Assembly (NCBI GenBank): GCA_002427745.1
Contig: DIYF01000071.1
Location: 1-64,000 of the forward strand
Length of the DNA stretch: 64,000 nt
Source: Roseivirga sp. UBA6061
GTDB taxonomy: Bacteria > Bacteroidota > Bacteroidia > Cytophagales > Cyclobacteriaceae
Direction: 5' to 3'
Positions within the stretch are counted from its first letter, which is position 1. The number at the start of each line of letters is the position of its first letter. Below are positions 58,201-64,000 of the stretch, piece by piece. A program made the translations under genes and the position numbers. A model generated the notes under the pieces. That model was given only the letters and a program-made list of their open reading frames with translations, was not told the DNA's origin and did no database searches.

Positions 58201-59434
58201 TGATATTTTTGGTGGAAGCAGAGAAGGATTTCTGCTCCTTGTTGAGATCTGTTTTGTACTCAAAGCCCAGCTTGTTGATCGAAAAACTACCACTGAGGCT
58301 GAATGACAGCGGAGTGTCCCGCTCTTTTTGCACTTTAAGGCTACTTTCCGAGGTAACCTTTCTCGTGAGCAGGTTTTCATCCAGGGCAATGGTAGCATTG
58401 CCATCCAGGCTAAAGGTCTTCTCCTGAGCATTTGCCTTTACGGTCACGACAGGGAATTCCGCTTTGGCCAGATGTGGTATATCAAGGCTGGTACCTCCGC
58501 TTAGTTCAAATTTTTCATCGGTATCAAAATAGAACCGGGTAAGCTGAAGTTGCATGTCGGGCACCCGGGCGATATCCTTAAGTCCGCAAATCGCTAAGAG
58601 CTCTTCCAGTGTGAGACTCTGGTTGAGCTTCCCCGGCTCTTTCCCCTTCTTTGGTTTGAGATTAACCTCAAAGGAGAGCCGTTTTTTATCAGCCAGTATT
58701 TTAATACTTGTTTGTGCAAGTACTTTATTTTCTCGGTTGAGATCACCCGATAGAAGCAGGCCCATCCCGGGCTTCTCTTTATTGAGAGAAACCCGGGTGA
58801 TAAAACGTGTTTTGGTAATGTTGAGCCCTGTACTTAGCCTGAGTGGTTTGAGCGGCAATGTGCTGTGGAAAGCCAGTTCTTTTTCGGGAACCAATACCAG
58901 TTTGCCCGACAGCTTTTCTGTTAAGTCAATATTCAGCTTTTCTCCTATGGTATCGAGGGTTTCTACCGGCACAAGCGAGTTGCTCAGGAGGTCGCGAATA
59001 GCCGTGTTCTGGCTAAAGTCCAGCGTCCATTGACTGTGCTCCTCCTCTTGCTCCAAACTGCCTGCCAGTTGTAGCGCCTTGCCGGCTATTTCTGTGTTCA
59101 GAAACAGCTTACCACCGGGTCTTTTGTCTCTGTCTATTTCCAACTCGAAGGCAGTAAGCTGAGTTTTCAGCTTATCAAAACCGGGTATAACACATGTTTG
59201 ATCTGATTGATCCAACTCAAACTGGATAGCTTTAGTGGCCCGGTCTTCATCAAGCAGCAGGGTACCGGTAAGATTCAATTGCCCCAGTGACAGAAGCTGA
59301 GTCGACCATTTGAAGCTGATGTAGTCTTTCCCTGCTTCGGTTTCAACGGTCGAGAGCTTTTTGATGAGCCCGGTGACGAACTCTTTGCCTAGTGCATACT
59401 GTAGTGCCTTGTTGATATATGGAGTGATCTGCAT
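52226..59434 (-). CDS. Giant 2402-residue beta-repeat protein of unknown family
   Basis: 2402 residues with no signal peptide and no obvious membrane helix. Residues 1-1750 are mostly beta-strand units of 20-30 residues with short turns (for example FELSGGTSLDIPHLAKAEFP, KLFLNTEIAGKALQLAGSL), loosely like AsmA/TamB-type beta repeats. Helical inserts occur near 910-970 and 1130-1230. A coiled coil lies at about 1765-1850 (EEIAELSANLRKAIADLQKE). Around 2070-2190 is a segment with trefoil-like units (GYYMVVPGNHSNVRRADF, then HYISYANYFLYANTDNG). A second coiled coil sits at about 2250-2290, then a charged tail. I recognise no family. Neighbours are an L-domain lipoprotein gene downstream and a radical SAM gene upstream. 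It may be a lipid-transfer, scaffold or injected effector-like protein, all inference. Confidence 0.7.
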   Translation of the reverse strand: MQITPYINKALQYALGKEFVTGLIKKLSTVETEAGKDYISFKWSTQLLSLGQLNLTGTLLLDEDRATKAIQFELDQSDQTCVIPGFDKLKTQLTAFELEIDRDKRPGGKLFLNTEIAGKALQLAGSLEQEEEHSQWTLDFSQNTAIRDLLSNSLVPVETLDTIGEKLNIDLTEKLSGKLVLVPEKELAFHSTLPLKPLRLSTGLNITKTRFITRVSLNKEKPGMGLLLSGDLNRENKVLAQTSIKILADKKRLSFEVNLKPKKGKEPGKLNQSLTLEELLAICGLKDIARVPDMQLQLTRFYFDTDEKFELSGGTSLDIPHLAKAEFPVVTVKANAQEKTFSLDGNATIALDENLLTRKVTSESSLKVQKERDTPLSFSLSGSFSINKLGFEYKTDLNKEQKSFSASTKNISLHEAVLTFSEAELPVGIPNPSLDKLTFDYTKGKSLKITGQTSNREDLTIAGSDINISEIDFTFKKLAEAALPDITLATKFNLNLLDTIKIDQGTFDFKLTQKDEKALWELKNGMTMDFFGHRLGLQSSYTYTDSSHSIDFEVSDFPKIEFIEGIGFQTQKVRMGLVKEKDKELSLALTTTASFTSPLLNIENGTISLDRNQDHIALKFESDLNLELPIASIPELPRCSLSSPELHITCKTAESQWVSGGSAKVKFSNVPEVVSQIFPADTLTASFAFGSDEANMMIRFTEKNGKPWELYTIPLPPQQQSQGHSEIDLGNLYLGTNDFKIDFRESELSAKVYLGLPDKLNDVFKKEDGSRMELFKTSKTADAKEAISFKLSMKGDDLSIQMLDSPLKDFKMTDGQLTVDMKVSDDLDFGAFSIVAPKFKFDSGNLAAEGGIEIKRELGIPTTLVKWFLRKIGADAIADQLTPRIPIKGLDFAPMVDGNRTFNSTALLDLFIQNKHSLDIPDWLRTAVSTLDHAVGKLPDALLDYGDFELPDSFSFAIEFSAPSNLKFDISFKPLSDKKKTKPLKVLIPQFPQLMGVELYSIGFGELWSGTLFHVDIDCGFDSFDIPRIMASIAVDETWPDSGNYLPSPKDLHQRFRIKNLTTLIVYQTEIPIPIPLFYDEISASSMAFEGMGSGAYLSFKKPQLGMAQLTALSNLTIELVKFFKNPSTYKIQWNRMSEGDLTKLVVGPNYWQYPKYIAKEVTVEGDGYKGLRLGHERFEIGAIKILTALMSAIQNGSINELIQTKELNERHGHKVIKVLETIDVDLKYALTTPPEFTSGEDSVRAKWKETGLFANAKTNEFLSMLPPKRKEVKTTEDGKDLTIPVDDNTEGLVTFFDGKAKLGDHFNSQTSLGVIISNAGAGLGGQFDLNIGENVVNALLKGHITITKEGLELAGASYFRMLDTEFFSGSLSLKKGEIHLKAEAGVNPNPIFYVNMNLDGHLNNQEFYLKGDGELNLFGFRSSGDVLYHFSSSQRTFRLSQSQSLFNNLIDMKSSLAYSGGQGVEALAGDLHFGIANLINIDAAGSVTGSSAQFQMSGSVGIEMLGVKTEAKGLLNFRKDQFDYNGYISILNGVIRGNVAGHINNTDFLLGGEGVDFKVQDISFAKTALTIRKAEHDNSLLLGLTGELLGSAFRLSSSLSHTGLELTGSVDPIRWLSFVKPGGGEVYMITIHDGEQGPVIFETSLDHSGVKSAYFKGHVSLLGLSETGVTIYVRDGYWETDITHHFNLGNFLSSQFALNLKMKEGYWVTGDGRLSTQLSIAVPAVKFSFNVWLPFVGTKRVTTTLIPAIHLGTLRIQHDLKFRIYLNEEIAELSANLRKAIADLQKEEADANARLHKSEQALLAQKNAGGYNGHKEAVTNEYNQYKIDSDLGRQLRDLDTYRAEIMTTMRQILDECYDNDLSRHEKFINDSLDKLVRVLEKIGYNQFESSCLYQQFRSDLFTEMNQILKDRSLKVLIQHTDYNMARPGGSSEKVEGEMRKEHAGDEFDLQVAFDHTRIKQGSYTLTNHSQNPTYKNYKQAIFTKQEVLGPPPASQNMGIPVYVPEELHEIDVNLNISYDKGFKIAHKSTKNVLSFRGDHKDIEKLQWRPEGPDRYKMFVQITGDDLPAGNFKIKSDYQHFVVRPGGDNDIYQAEIRTKGTGDRLHISGYDTGTYKIRQGGYYMVVPGNHSNVRRADFRKQSSPNEGLAIKYDAGQGGHYISYANYFLYANTDNGQLQFRSDGHKTAFKLFREVESDALFRALEYIPKRTFAHFEWLWNGMDANKNEGHKSYGLFKHHAIDEYKKAYGDMGRVHYLEDKVMQDKHEVLKITEKIRELTGQLEKIKEQQSSSDIHFWMEFSTEFSYAGISFKLGQIRINFKVSEYTNFNKCLEQIPGIVAENLKENALRIFSGKPLPDHTRNYARSVRSFSSGPQPDFSKLNKEYQIEEKGTNEIDHSLDEFL

Positions 59435-59549
59435 ATGGAAGAAGCTAAGCTGATTATCAAAAAATAATATATAATTAAATTAAAATCAGGCTATTGTGCT
59501 TACATACCGGTGCAAACGACTATAGTTTGTGCGCCAGTGGTTTATTTGA

Positions 59550-59566
59550 GGGAATGGATAATTCCC
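59550..59566 (-). terminator. Short hairpin after the radical SAM gene
   Basis: GGGAAT and ATTCCC around a 5-nt loop, directly after the radical SAM stop (minus strand). There is no T-run, so read-through towards the giant gene is possible. Confidence 0.35.
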
Positions 59567-60970
59567 TTATACAGTCTGAAGTGAAGCAGTATCGGGCTGT
59601 TTCTGTTTGATATCCGGGACTTTGCTGAGAATGGCTTCCAGCACAGGTAGCATGTACTTCAATGAACCTGAGTTGATAAGCAGCTTCCACAAACCTTCAA
59701 ACTTCTTCCAGCCACCAGTGTAGGCCAGGTGTTTTAACTGATGTCTGACATGCTCATGTTTTAATGAAGCCTTTAAAATATTGGACCATTTGTAAAACTC
59801 CCTATAGGCCCACCAATAGCCTTCTTCCAGCTGAGATGCACTGAGCTTTGCTGTTTTGAATACGACATGGCGGGTATCATAGAGACTCCAGTTCCGCGTA
59901 GTAATGCGGTTTTGAGATTCCATTTGTTTGAAAAGTGCTGTGCCCGGGTAGGGAGTCAGGATGTGATAAGTAGAGGTCGTCAGGGCATTTTCCACACCCC
60001 AATCGACCGTCCTCTTAAATACATCCTGATCGTCATCGTCCAGGCCAAATACGAAGCTCCCGTTGATCATGATTCCCAAATCGTGCAACCTGTTTACCGC
60101 GGCCTGATAATCTCTTTTGAGGTTTTGTTTCTTGTTGCTGTCTCTGAGGTTTTGTGGAGAAAAGGTTTCGAAGCCAATGAATACACTTCTCAGGCCGGCT
60201 TTTGCCGCTTTTTCTATAAGGTCTCCGCGTAGTATAGCATCCACTGTACTGGCAGCCTGAAACACGCGATTCATGCCTTTCATGCCCTCGAAAAGTGATG
60301 TGGCGAACCTTGCATTGCCCAGGAGGTGATCGTCCAGGAAATAGAGATGTTTGCCGGGAAGCCTGTCAATCTCAGCGAGAGCCTCATCTACTTGTTGTAC
60401 ATAAAAGCCCTTGCCTCCCTCAAAGAAGGCATCTTTGTAACAGAAGTCACAGTGATGTGGACAACCGCGGGTCACTACGAGAGAATTCGGCACCAGGTAG
60501 CGGTTGCGTTTGATCAGGTCTCTGCGAACAGGCGGGATTCCCGCAAGACTTCTTTGGTCAGAGAAGTAGCGCTTTTTAGGCCTTCCTTGTCTGAAATCTT
60601 TTAAAAACTGAGGAAAAGTGACTTCTCCGGGCCCCAGGAAAATGCTGTCACCGTGTAAGGCTGCCTCTTCCGGCAGCGAAGTAACATGCAGGCCCCCCAG
60701 CGCAATGTAAGCTCCCTGATCTCTGTAGTGCCTGGCCAGTTCATAAGCTCTGCCGGCATTGGTAATGTAGACCTGAATGACAACCAGGTCTGGTGAGTCG
60801 TTTAAATCGATTTTTTCAACATGCTGATCCTGAAGAATGGCTTCATCTCCCGGGTCTAAATAGGCAGCCAGCGTGGCCATGCCGAGTGGTGGAAACAGAG
60901 AATACTTGATAGGCCGCCAAAGAGGACTTTTTGCTTCGGCCAGAGAGGGAAGTATAAATTTGACCTTCAT
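59567..60970 (-). CDS. B12-binding-domain radical SAM protein
   Basis: 467 residues from ATG 60970 (MKVKFILPSLAEAKSPLWRP); an upstream frame from 61045 overlaps the next gene. The N-terminal B12-binding-like domain (about 1-130) has the Rossmann pattern with PPLGMATLAAYLDPGDEA and GGLHVTSLPEEAA. The radical SAM core has the 4Fe-4S motif CPHHCDFCY, SAM-binding region FLDDHLLGN and VFIGFETFSP. The end (YDTRHVVFKTAKLSASQLEE, GYWWAYREFYKW) is like DUF4070-type radical SAM enzymes. It should catalyse a radical methylation or rearrangement of an unknown substrate. It starts next to the stop of the 167-residue membrane gene, in one minus-strand run. Confidence 0.82.
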   Translation of the reverse strand: MKVKFILPSLAEAKSPLWRPIKYSLFPPLGMATLAAYLDPGDEAILQDQHVEKIDLNDSPDLVVIQVYITNAGRAYELARHYRDQGAYIALGGLHVTSLPEEAALHGDSIFLGPGEVTFPQFLKDFRQGRPKKRYFSDQRSLAGIPPVRRDLIKRNRYLVPNSLVVTRGCPHHCDFCYKDAFFEGGKGFYVQQVDEALAEIDRLPGKHLYFLDDHLLGNARFATSLFEGMKGMNRVFQAASTVDAILRGDLIEKAAKAGLRSVFIGFETFSPQNLRDSNKKQNLKRDYQAAVNRLHDLGIMINGSFVFGLDDDDQDVFKRTVDWGVENALTTSTYHILTPYPGTALFKQMESQNRITTRNWSLYDTRHVVFKTAKLSASQLEEGYWWAYREFYKWSNILKASLKHEHVRHQLKHLAYTGGWKKFEGLWKLLINSGSLKYMLPVLEAILSKVPDIKQKQPDTASLQTV

Positions 60971-60971
60971 A

Positions 60972-61475
60972 CTAATTTGAGTTTTTGAGACGGGATGATT
61001 TAATCCATTTGTGCTCGGGCAGGCTGGTGGTATCAACCGGAGCAATGTATCTGATACCTGAGACTAGGGGGGTAGCCCTGATCGTTCGTTCCTTATAGTT
61101 CCAGCTGTCTTTCTGTAGTATGATCTCTTTGTTGGTGAACCTGCCCTCATAGAGCACTTGCTGGTCAGACCATTGTGGACTGAAAAAACTCATCAGTCCA
61201 CTGAAAATGAAAAGCCCTATTGCCAGTATTGTACCGAAAATGACGTGAAGGACCGGAAGTCCTTTGATATGGTATAGGTGGTAATGGATACCCATCGTGG
61301 TGAAAACCAGGACTGGTACTGCTATAATCAAAGCCCCCTGACCATTGGATCTCGCTGTTTCACTGGTGAACTGAATCGGAATATAGTGTTGGTATCCAAT
61401 CAGGAAAAAGATGAGGACAGTAAGTGTGAGTGAACTCCAGAACCCGATTTTCAGTTGCTTTCTCGTCAGTTTCAT
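60972..61475 (-). CDS. Three-helix membrane protein of unknown family
   Basis: 167 residues with three membrane helices (about 10-28, 42-60, 74-95) and a polar C-terminal tail that ends in a short strand region (WNYKERTIRATPLVSGIRYI). No family is recognised. Its ATG overlaps the stop of the 37-residue gene (ATGA), and its stop is adjacent to the start of the radical SAM gene, so the three are one transcript. Confidence 0.65.
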   Translation of the reverse strand: MKLTRKQLKIGFWSSLTLTVLIFFLIGYQHYIPIQFTSETARSNGQGALIIAVPVLVFTTMGIHYHLYHIKGLPVLHVIFGTILAIGLFIFSGLMSFFSPQWSDQQVLYEGRFTNKEIILQKDSWNYKERTIRATPLVSGIRYIAPVDTTSLPEHKWIKSSRLKNSN

Positions 61476-61585
61476 GGTATCAGCAGGTAGATACGAATGA
61501 CCAGAATGCCAAGTGCCAGCAGGCAGATGGCTCCTAAAGTTTCCCAGTAGAATGCCTGGTAACTTGCTTTAATCCATTTACTCAT
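61472..61585 (-). CDS. Small membrane protein, 37 residues
   Basis: 37 residues on the minus strand from ATG (61583-61585) to TGA (61472-61474). It is a single membrane helix: SKWIKASYQAFYWETLGAIC, then LLALGILVIRIYLLIP. The stop overlaps the start of the 167-residue gene by four bases, the usual sign of translational coupling, which makes a real gene likely despite its size. The function is unknown. Confidence 0.6.
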   Translation of the reverse strand: MSKWIKASYQAFYWETLGAICLLALGILVIRIYLLIP

Positions 61586-61614
61586 TATATGTTCTGTTTG
61601 ATGATAGACGGGTA

Positions 61615-62217
61615 TTATTGAAATTCCGGGAAGCACATTGACCCAAGAGCTCCGGAGCCATACTCGAGAACTACCTTTGAATTATAAACCTGATAGAGGC
61701 AGCCATCATTATACTGACTGATTTGATCGGGACTCAAATCCTGATCAAACAGTAGGTAGTAGTACTTTGACATCAGGCTACGCTGCCAACCAACGGTAAC
61801 AGGATTCTTACCACTGATTGAGATACAATTCGCTTTTTTGAGCTTTTTGCGAAGCCTGTAAAGTGTCTCATTTGTCCAGCCCAGTTGATGAAGCAATGTG
61901 TCAGTTTTTCCAGAGTCAAGCTTCAGGTTCCAGTTGCTATCGAGCTGTTTACCTGGCAGCCTTACATGAAATATATCCGGATGTTTGCCACTAAACTCAA
62001 TATCTACATAGGTATCAGGCGGCAAAATAGAGGTGAAGTAGTTTTTGGCCTCTTGTATTTCCGACTCCCTCCTTTCAAAATTTTTAATCAGATCCCTGGT
62101 ATCATATACAGGTCCGAATAGCCATCTCAGAAGCAGGAAAAAGATAAACCCTAACACCAGGATTGCTTTGGATATGGTCATAAAAGCTGTGCCCAGCAAC
62201 TTGAGAAAACCGGACAT
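61615..62217 (-). CDS. Single-helix membrane protein of unknown family
   Basis: 200 residues. One membrane helix (about 14-34, FMTISKAILVLGFIFFLLLR) is followed by a soluble domain (about 45-200) with several strands and helices (RDLIKNFERRESEIQEAKNY, TYVDIEFSGKHPDIFHVRLP). Two cysteines near the end (DGCLYQV, GSMCFPEF) may pair if exported. No family is recognised. Its ATG shares one base with the stop of the endonuclease/exonuclease/phosphatase gene (62217), so translation is coupled. Confidence 0.65.
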   Translation of the reverse strand: MSGFLKLLGTAFMTISKAILVLGFIFFLLLRWLFGPVYDTRDLIKNFERRESEIQEAKNYFTSILPPDTYVDIEFSGKHPDIFHVRLPGKQLDSNWNLKLDSGKTDTLLHQLGWTNETLYRLRKKLKKANCISISGKNPVTVGWQRSLMSKYYYLLFDQDLSPDQISQYNDGCLYQVYNSKVVLEYGSGALGSMCFPEFQ

Positions 62218-63212
62218 CAGGACCCCGCAATTTGATAAGTTCCCAGAATCGCTTTGTGATCAGAAGTGATGTCCACTGAGTTGAGAGAATCGCAGCCTAT
62301 CCCCCTGGAGTGGAAGATGTAATCGATAGGAATCTGTGCCACAAAAGGATTCCAGGTCGGGTAGGTAGGGGTGAGCTTTTTACGGCTGTCTACAAGCCGG
62401 GTAGAGCTTTTAAAATTCAATAGTCGTTTATCCCAGGGTACTGTGTTAAAGTCACCCAGCACGATAAACTCTCCTTCCTGCTCGTTGACATATCGCTTTG
62501 CCCGGGCGATATGGGCATTTCGGTTTCTCCAGCGGTCGCGAGACACCGGGGAGCGTGTGTGAAGACTGAGAAAATTAACAGACTCGCTGCCTACCTTGAT
62601 TTTACCAATGATATTGCTCGTACCATACCATTGGAGCACCTCAAGGTCTTCCAGAGGGTGTTTGCTGAAAACAGCGATTCCCTGATGCTTTTCTGAAGTA
62701 TTGGCAATCCTGTGGTACGGATAAATTTCTGAAAGACCATGGGTTAAAGCTTTTGCCCAGGGTTCACTTACTTCCTGAAAAGACACAAAATCCGGAGCAA
62801 TCTGCAGCACTTTATCCACCGTTTCGTCATAGGCTTTGTTATCGGCCAGCACATTGAATTGTAAAACACTCAGGCGCTCATTTCCCTGCTGAATCTGATA
62901 ACCGGGGTTAATAGGTGTGTTAATTTTTATAAGCAGCAGCAGATAAATGGAAAAGTTGATCCCTGCCAGACGATAGTGATGGCGCCTGATCCAGAAAATG
63001 CTCAGCAGGCCATAGACCAGCATGGCCTGAAAAAGGAAGGACTGGATCAGGGTGAGAGCATAGGTATAGGTGGGCACCAGAAGAATCAGGGCAGGTAACA
63101 GCAGCAAAGCTGCCATTACCCGTTCTTTGTTTCTTCGTTGTCTGAAAAAACAATACACCCTGATGAGGACAAGGAAGGATCTTAGGAATATTTTGAGTTT
63201 AAGCTCTTTCAT
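62217..63212 (-). CDS. Endonuclease/exonuclease/phosphatase-family protein, membrane-anchored
   Basis: 331 residues. Two or three membrane helices at the N-terminus (about 31-90, ALLLLPALILLVPTYTYAL, FQAMLVYGLLSIFWI) are followed by a periplasmic EEP domain: LSVLQFNVLADNKAY, FVSFQEVSEPWAKAL, GDFNTVPWDKRLLN and TSDHKAILGTY, which carry the metal and catalytic residues of the DNase I-like fold. The substrate may be a phosphorylated lipid, a nucleic acid or a phosphodiester outside the cytoplasm. Confidence 0.83.
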   Translation of the reverse strand: MKELKLKIFLRSFLVLIRVYCFFRQRRNKERVMAALLLLPALILLVPTYTYALTLIQSFLFQAMLVYGLLSIFWIRRHHYRLAGINFSIYLLLLIKINTPINPGYQIQQGNERLSVLQFNVLADNKAYDETVDKVLQIAPDFVSFQEVSEPWAKALTHGLSEIYPYHRIANTSEKHQGIAVFSKHPLEDLEVLQWYGTSNIIGKIKVGSESVNFLSLHTRSPVSRDRWRNRNAHIARAKRYVNEQEGEFIVLGDFNTVPWDKRLLNFKSSTRLVDSRKKLTPTYPTWNPFVAQIPIDYIFHSRGIGCDSLNSVDITSDHKAILGTYQIAGS

Positions 63213-63223
63213 TTTTTAACAGA

Positions 63224-63748
63224 TTATTTCTTTTGAAAGCGATAGACCACGCTAATGGCGGCACTGCTGTTTGGGGCGGCATCTATGACCAGAGTGTTAT
63301 CGGCATTGTCACCGATATCGGTACTGATGGACGGAATAATTTCAGCGTTGATACTGAAGGCATCGGATATATCGTATTGGAAGCCCAGGATGTAGCCAAT
63401 ACCGAGCCTCAGGAACGAATTGTCGCGGATGGTGGCAAAGTTCAGCCTTGGCTCCAGACCACTGATAAACCAGAGATCTTCCCCCACGGATTTTCTCTTT
63501 TCCATTGCGAGACCGAAGGAGAACGAAGCGACAAAATTATCACTTCCGATAACGCCCAGATTGTTGATTCCGGCCCGGTATCGCCTGAACTTGTTGGGTT
63601 TCTTTTCTTTTTTAAAGACGAAGTCAGAGCCGAAAGCCCCCAGTCTCAGACCCGTTTCGCGCATATCGTTTTGTGCATTGAGCATGGGCGAAAAAGCAAT
63701 CATCGCCAGAATGATGACACAGGTAGTGGTTAATAATCTTGATTTCAT
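63224..63748 (-). CDS. Small outer-membrane beta-barrel-like protein
   Basis: 174 residues. A signal peptide (RLLTTTCVIILAMIAFSPMLNAQ) is followed by strands with alternating hydrophobic residues: NFVASFSFGLAMEKRK, LEPRLNFATIRDNSFLRLGI, YILGFQYDISDAFSINAEI, ending SAAISVVYRFQKK with the aromatic C-terminus of an outer-membrane barrel. The size fits an eight-stranded barrel. It is upstream of the EEP gene on the same strand (11 bp gap). No known ligand. Confidence 0.7.
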   Translation of the reverse strand: MKSRLLTTTCVIILAMIAFSPMLNAQNDMRETGLRLGAFGSDFVFKKEKKPNKFRRYRAGINNLGVIGSDNFVASFSFGLAMEKRKSVGEDLWFISGLEPRLNFATIRDNSFLRLGIGYILGFQYDISDAFSINAEIIPSISTDIGDNADNTLVIDAAPNSSAAISVVYRFQKK

Positions 63749-63771
63749 GGTATAGTTCTGTTTTAGTTGAT

Positions 63772-64000
63772 TTAAGTAGTTGCTGTATTGATTTTATCTC
63801 TTGACTTGATGTTGTACCAGTCTACTTTTCTGGAGAGGTACATGCACAGGCCGAGCACGAATACCAGCCCGAAACTGCCTACCAGTAAGGCGAAGTCTTC
63901 CATACGCAGAATGATGAAAATAAAGCTGTAGATAAGCGAGAAGAAGAGTAGCATAAAGGCTCCCAGCTTCGTGCTTTTGAGTATCGAGATGGTATAGAGT
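63772..64000 (-). CDS. creD: CreD-family inner membrane protein, C-terminal part (5' end outside window)
   Basis: The minus-strand frame is open to the window edge. The visible 75 residues read TLYTISILKSTKLGAFMLLF, then SLIYSFIFIILRMEDFALLV and GSFGLVFVLGLCMYLSRKVDWYN, which match the last helices of CreD (cell envelope integrity protein, PF06123): the Arg/Met-Glu-Asp-x-Ala-Leu-Leu-Val-Gly-Ser segment and the final K-[IV]-D-W-Y. The gene runs on past 64000. CreD responds to CreBC in Enterobacteria; in Bacteroidota its role is unclear. Confidence 0.82.
   Translation of the reverse strand, partial: LYTISILKSTKLGAFMLLFFSLIYSFIFIILRMEDFALLVGSFGLVFVLGLCMYLSRKVDWYNIKSRDKINTATT

Noticed and set aside
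1..64000. rRNA, tRNA, transposase and phage genes
   Set aside because: I looked for conserved rRNA stretches, cloverleaf arms with a T-loop, transposase motifs and phage structural genes and saw none; a short or divergent tRNA could still be missed without a covariance search.

Overview
The window looks like a chromosomal segment of a marine-type Bacteroidota bacterium, most likely of the order Cytophagales. The evidence is the number of LytS-type kinases paired with LytTR regulators, TonB-dependent receptors with carboxypeptidase-regulatory N-domains, a PadR/FtsX permease pair, -7 promoter boxes of the TAnnTTTG type, DUF6702, DUF2911, YceI and six-bladed propeller lipoproteins, and an undivided glycyl-tRNA synthetase. 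I see no rRNA, tRNA, transposase, phage structural gene or CRISPR array. The taxon is an inference from gene content.

Layout. 1-15.2 kb: the end of a LiaF-like gene, a kinase/LytTR pair, PadR with a large FtsX permease, an AI-2E-type exporter, a TonB-dependent receptor, two paralogous lipoproteins flanking a DUF2141 gene, a periplasmic repeat protein, and a second kinase/LytTR pair between two DUF2306-like membrane genes. Three promoters here (receptor, DUF2141, repeat protein) share one direct-repeat operator of 21 bp period, exactly 35 bp before a common -7 box: a likely LytTR regulon. 15.2-18 kb: a minus-strand operon for a secreted six-cysteine peptide, a propeller lipoprotein, a thioredoxin-like lipoprotein and a secreted protein. 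18-28.3 kb: AraC regulator with dehydrogenase sharing a promoter box, a TPR sensor kinase, a GNAT protein that lacks its CoA-binding segment, two bestrophin-like channels, and a DJ-1/bestrophin/reductase operon divergent from an HxlR regulator.

28.5-37.3 kb: M1 peptidase, HupE/UreJ, DUF6702, RsiV-like, YceI and other envelope genes, then glyS. 37.4-43.7 kb: two copies of an unnamed module (an HTH gene divergent from a 93-94-residue protein) flank a kinase/LytTR operon that is divergent from an outer-membrane receptor; their shared intergenic region carries two facing 21-bp-period repeat pairs. 43.8-47.6 kb: three tandem TlpA-like thioredoxin genes, each followed by a conserved, foldable repeat of about 180 bp. 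47.6-64 kb: uvrA, an L-domain lipoprotein, a 2402-residue protein of no family I recognise, a B12-binding radical SAM enzyme, several small membrane proteins, an endonuclease/exonuclease/phosphatase-family protein, a small outer-membrane protein and the end of creD.

The strongest candidates for undescribed biology are the LytTR-type regulon, the six-cysteine peptide operon, the duplicated HTH/93-94-residue module, the giant protein at 52.2-59.4 kb and the structured repeats behind the thioredoxin genes.
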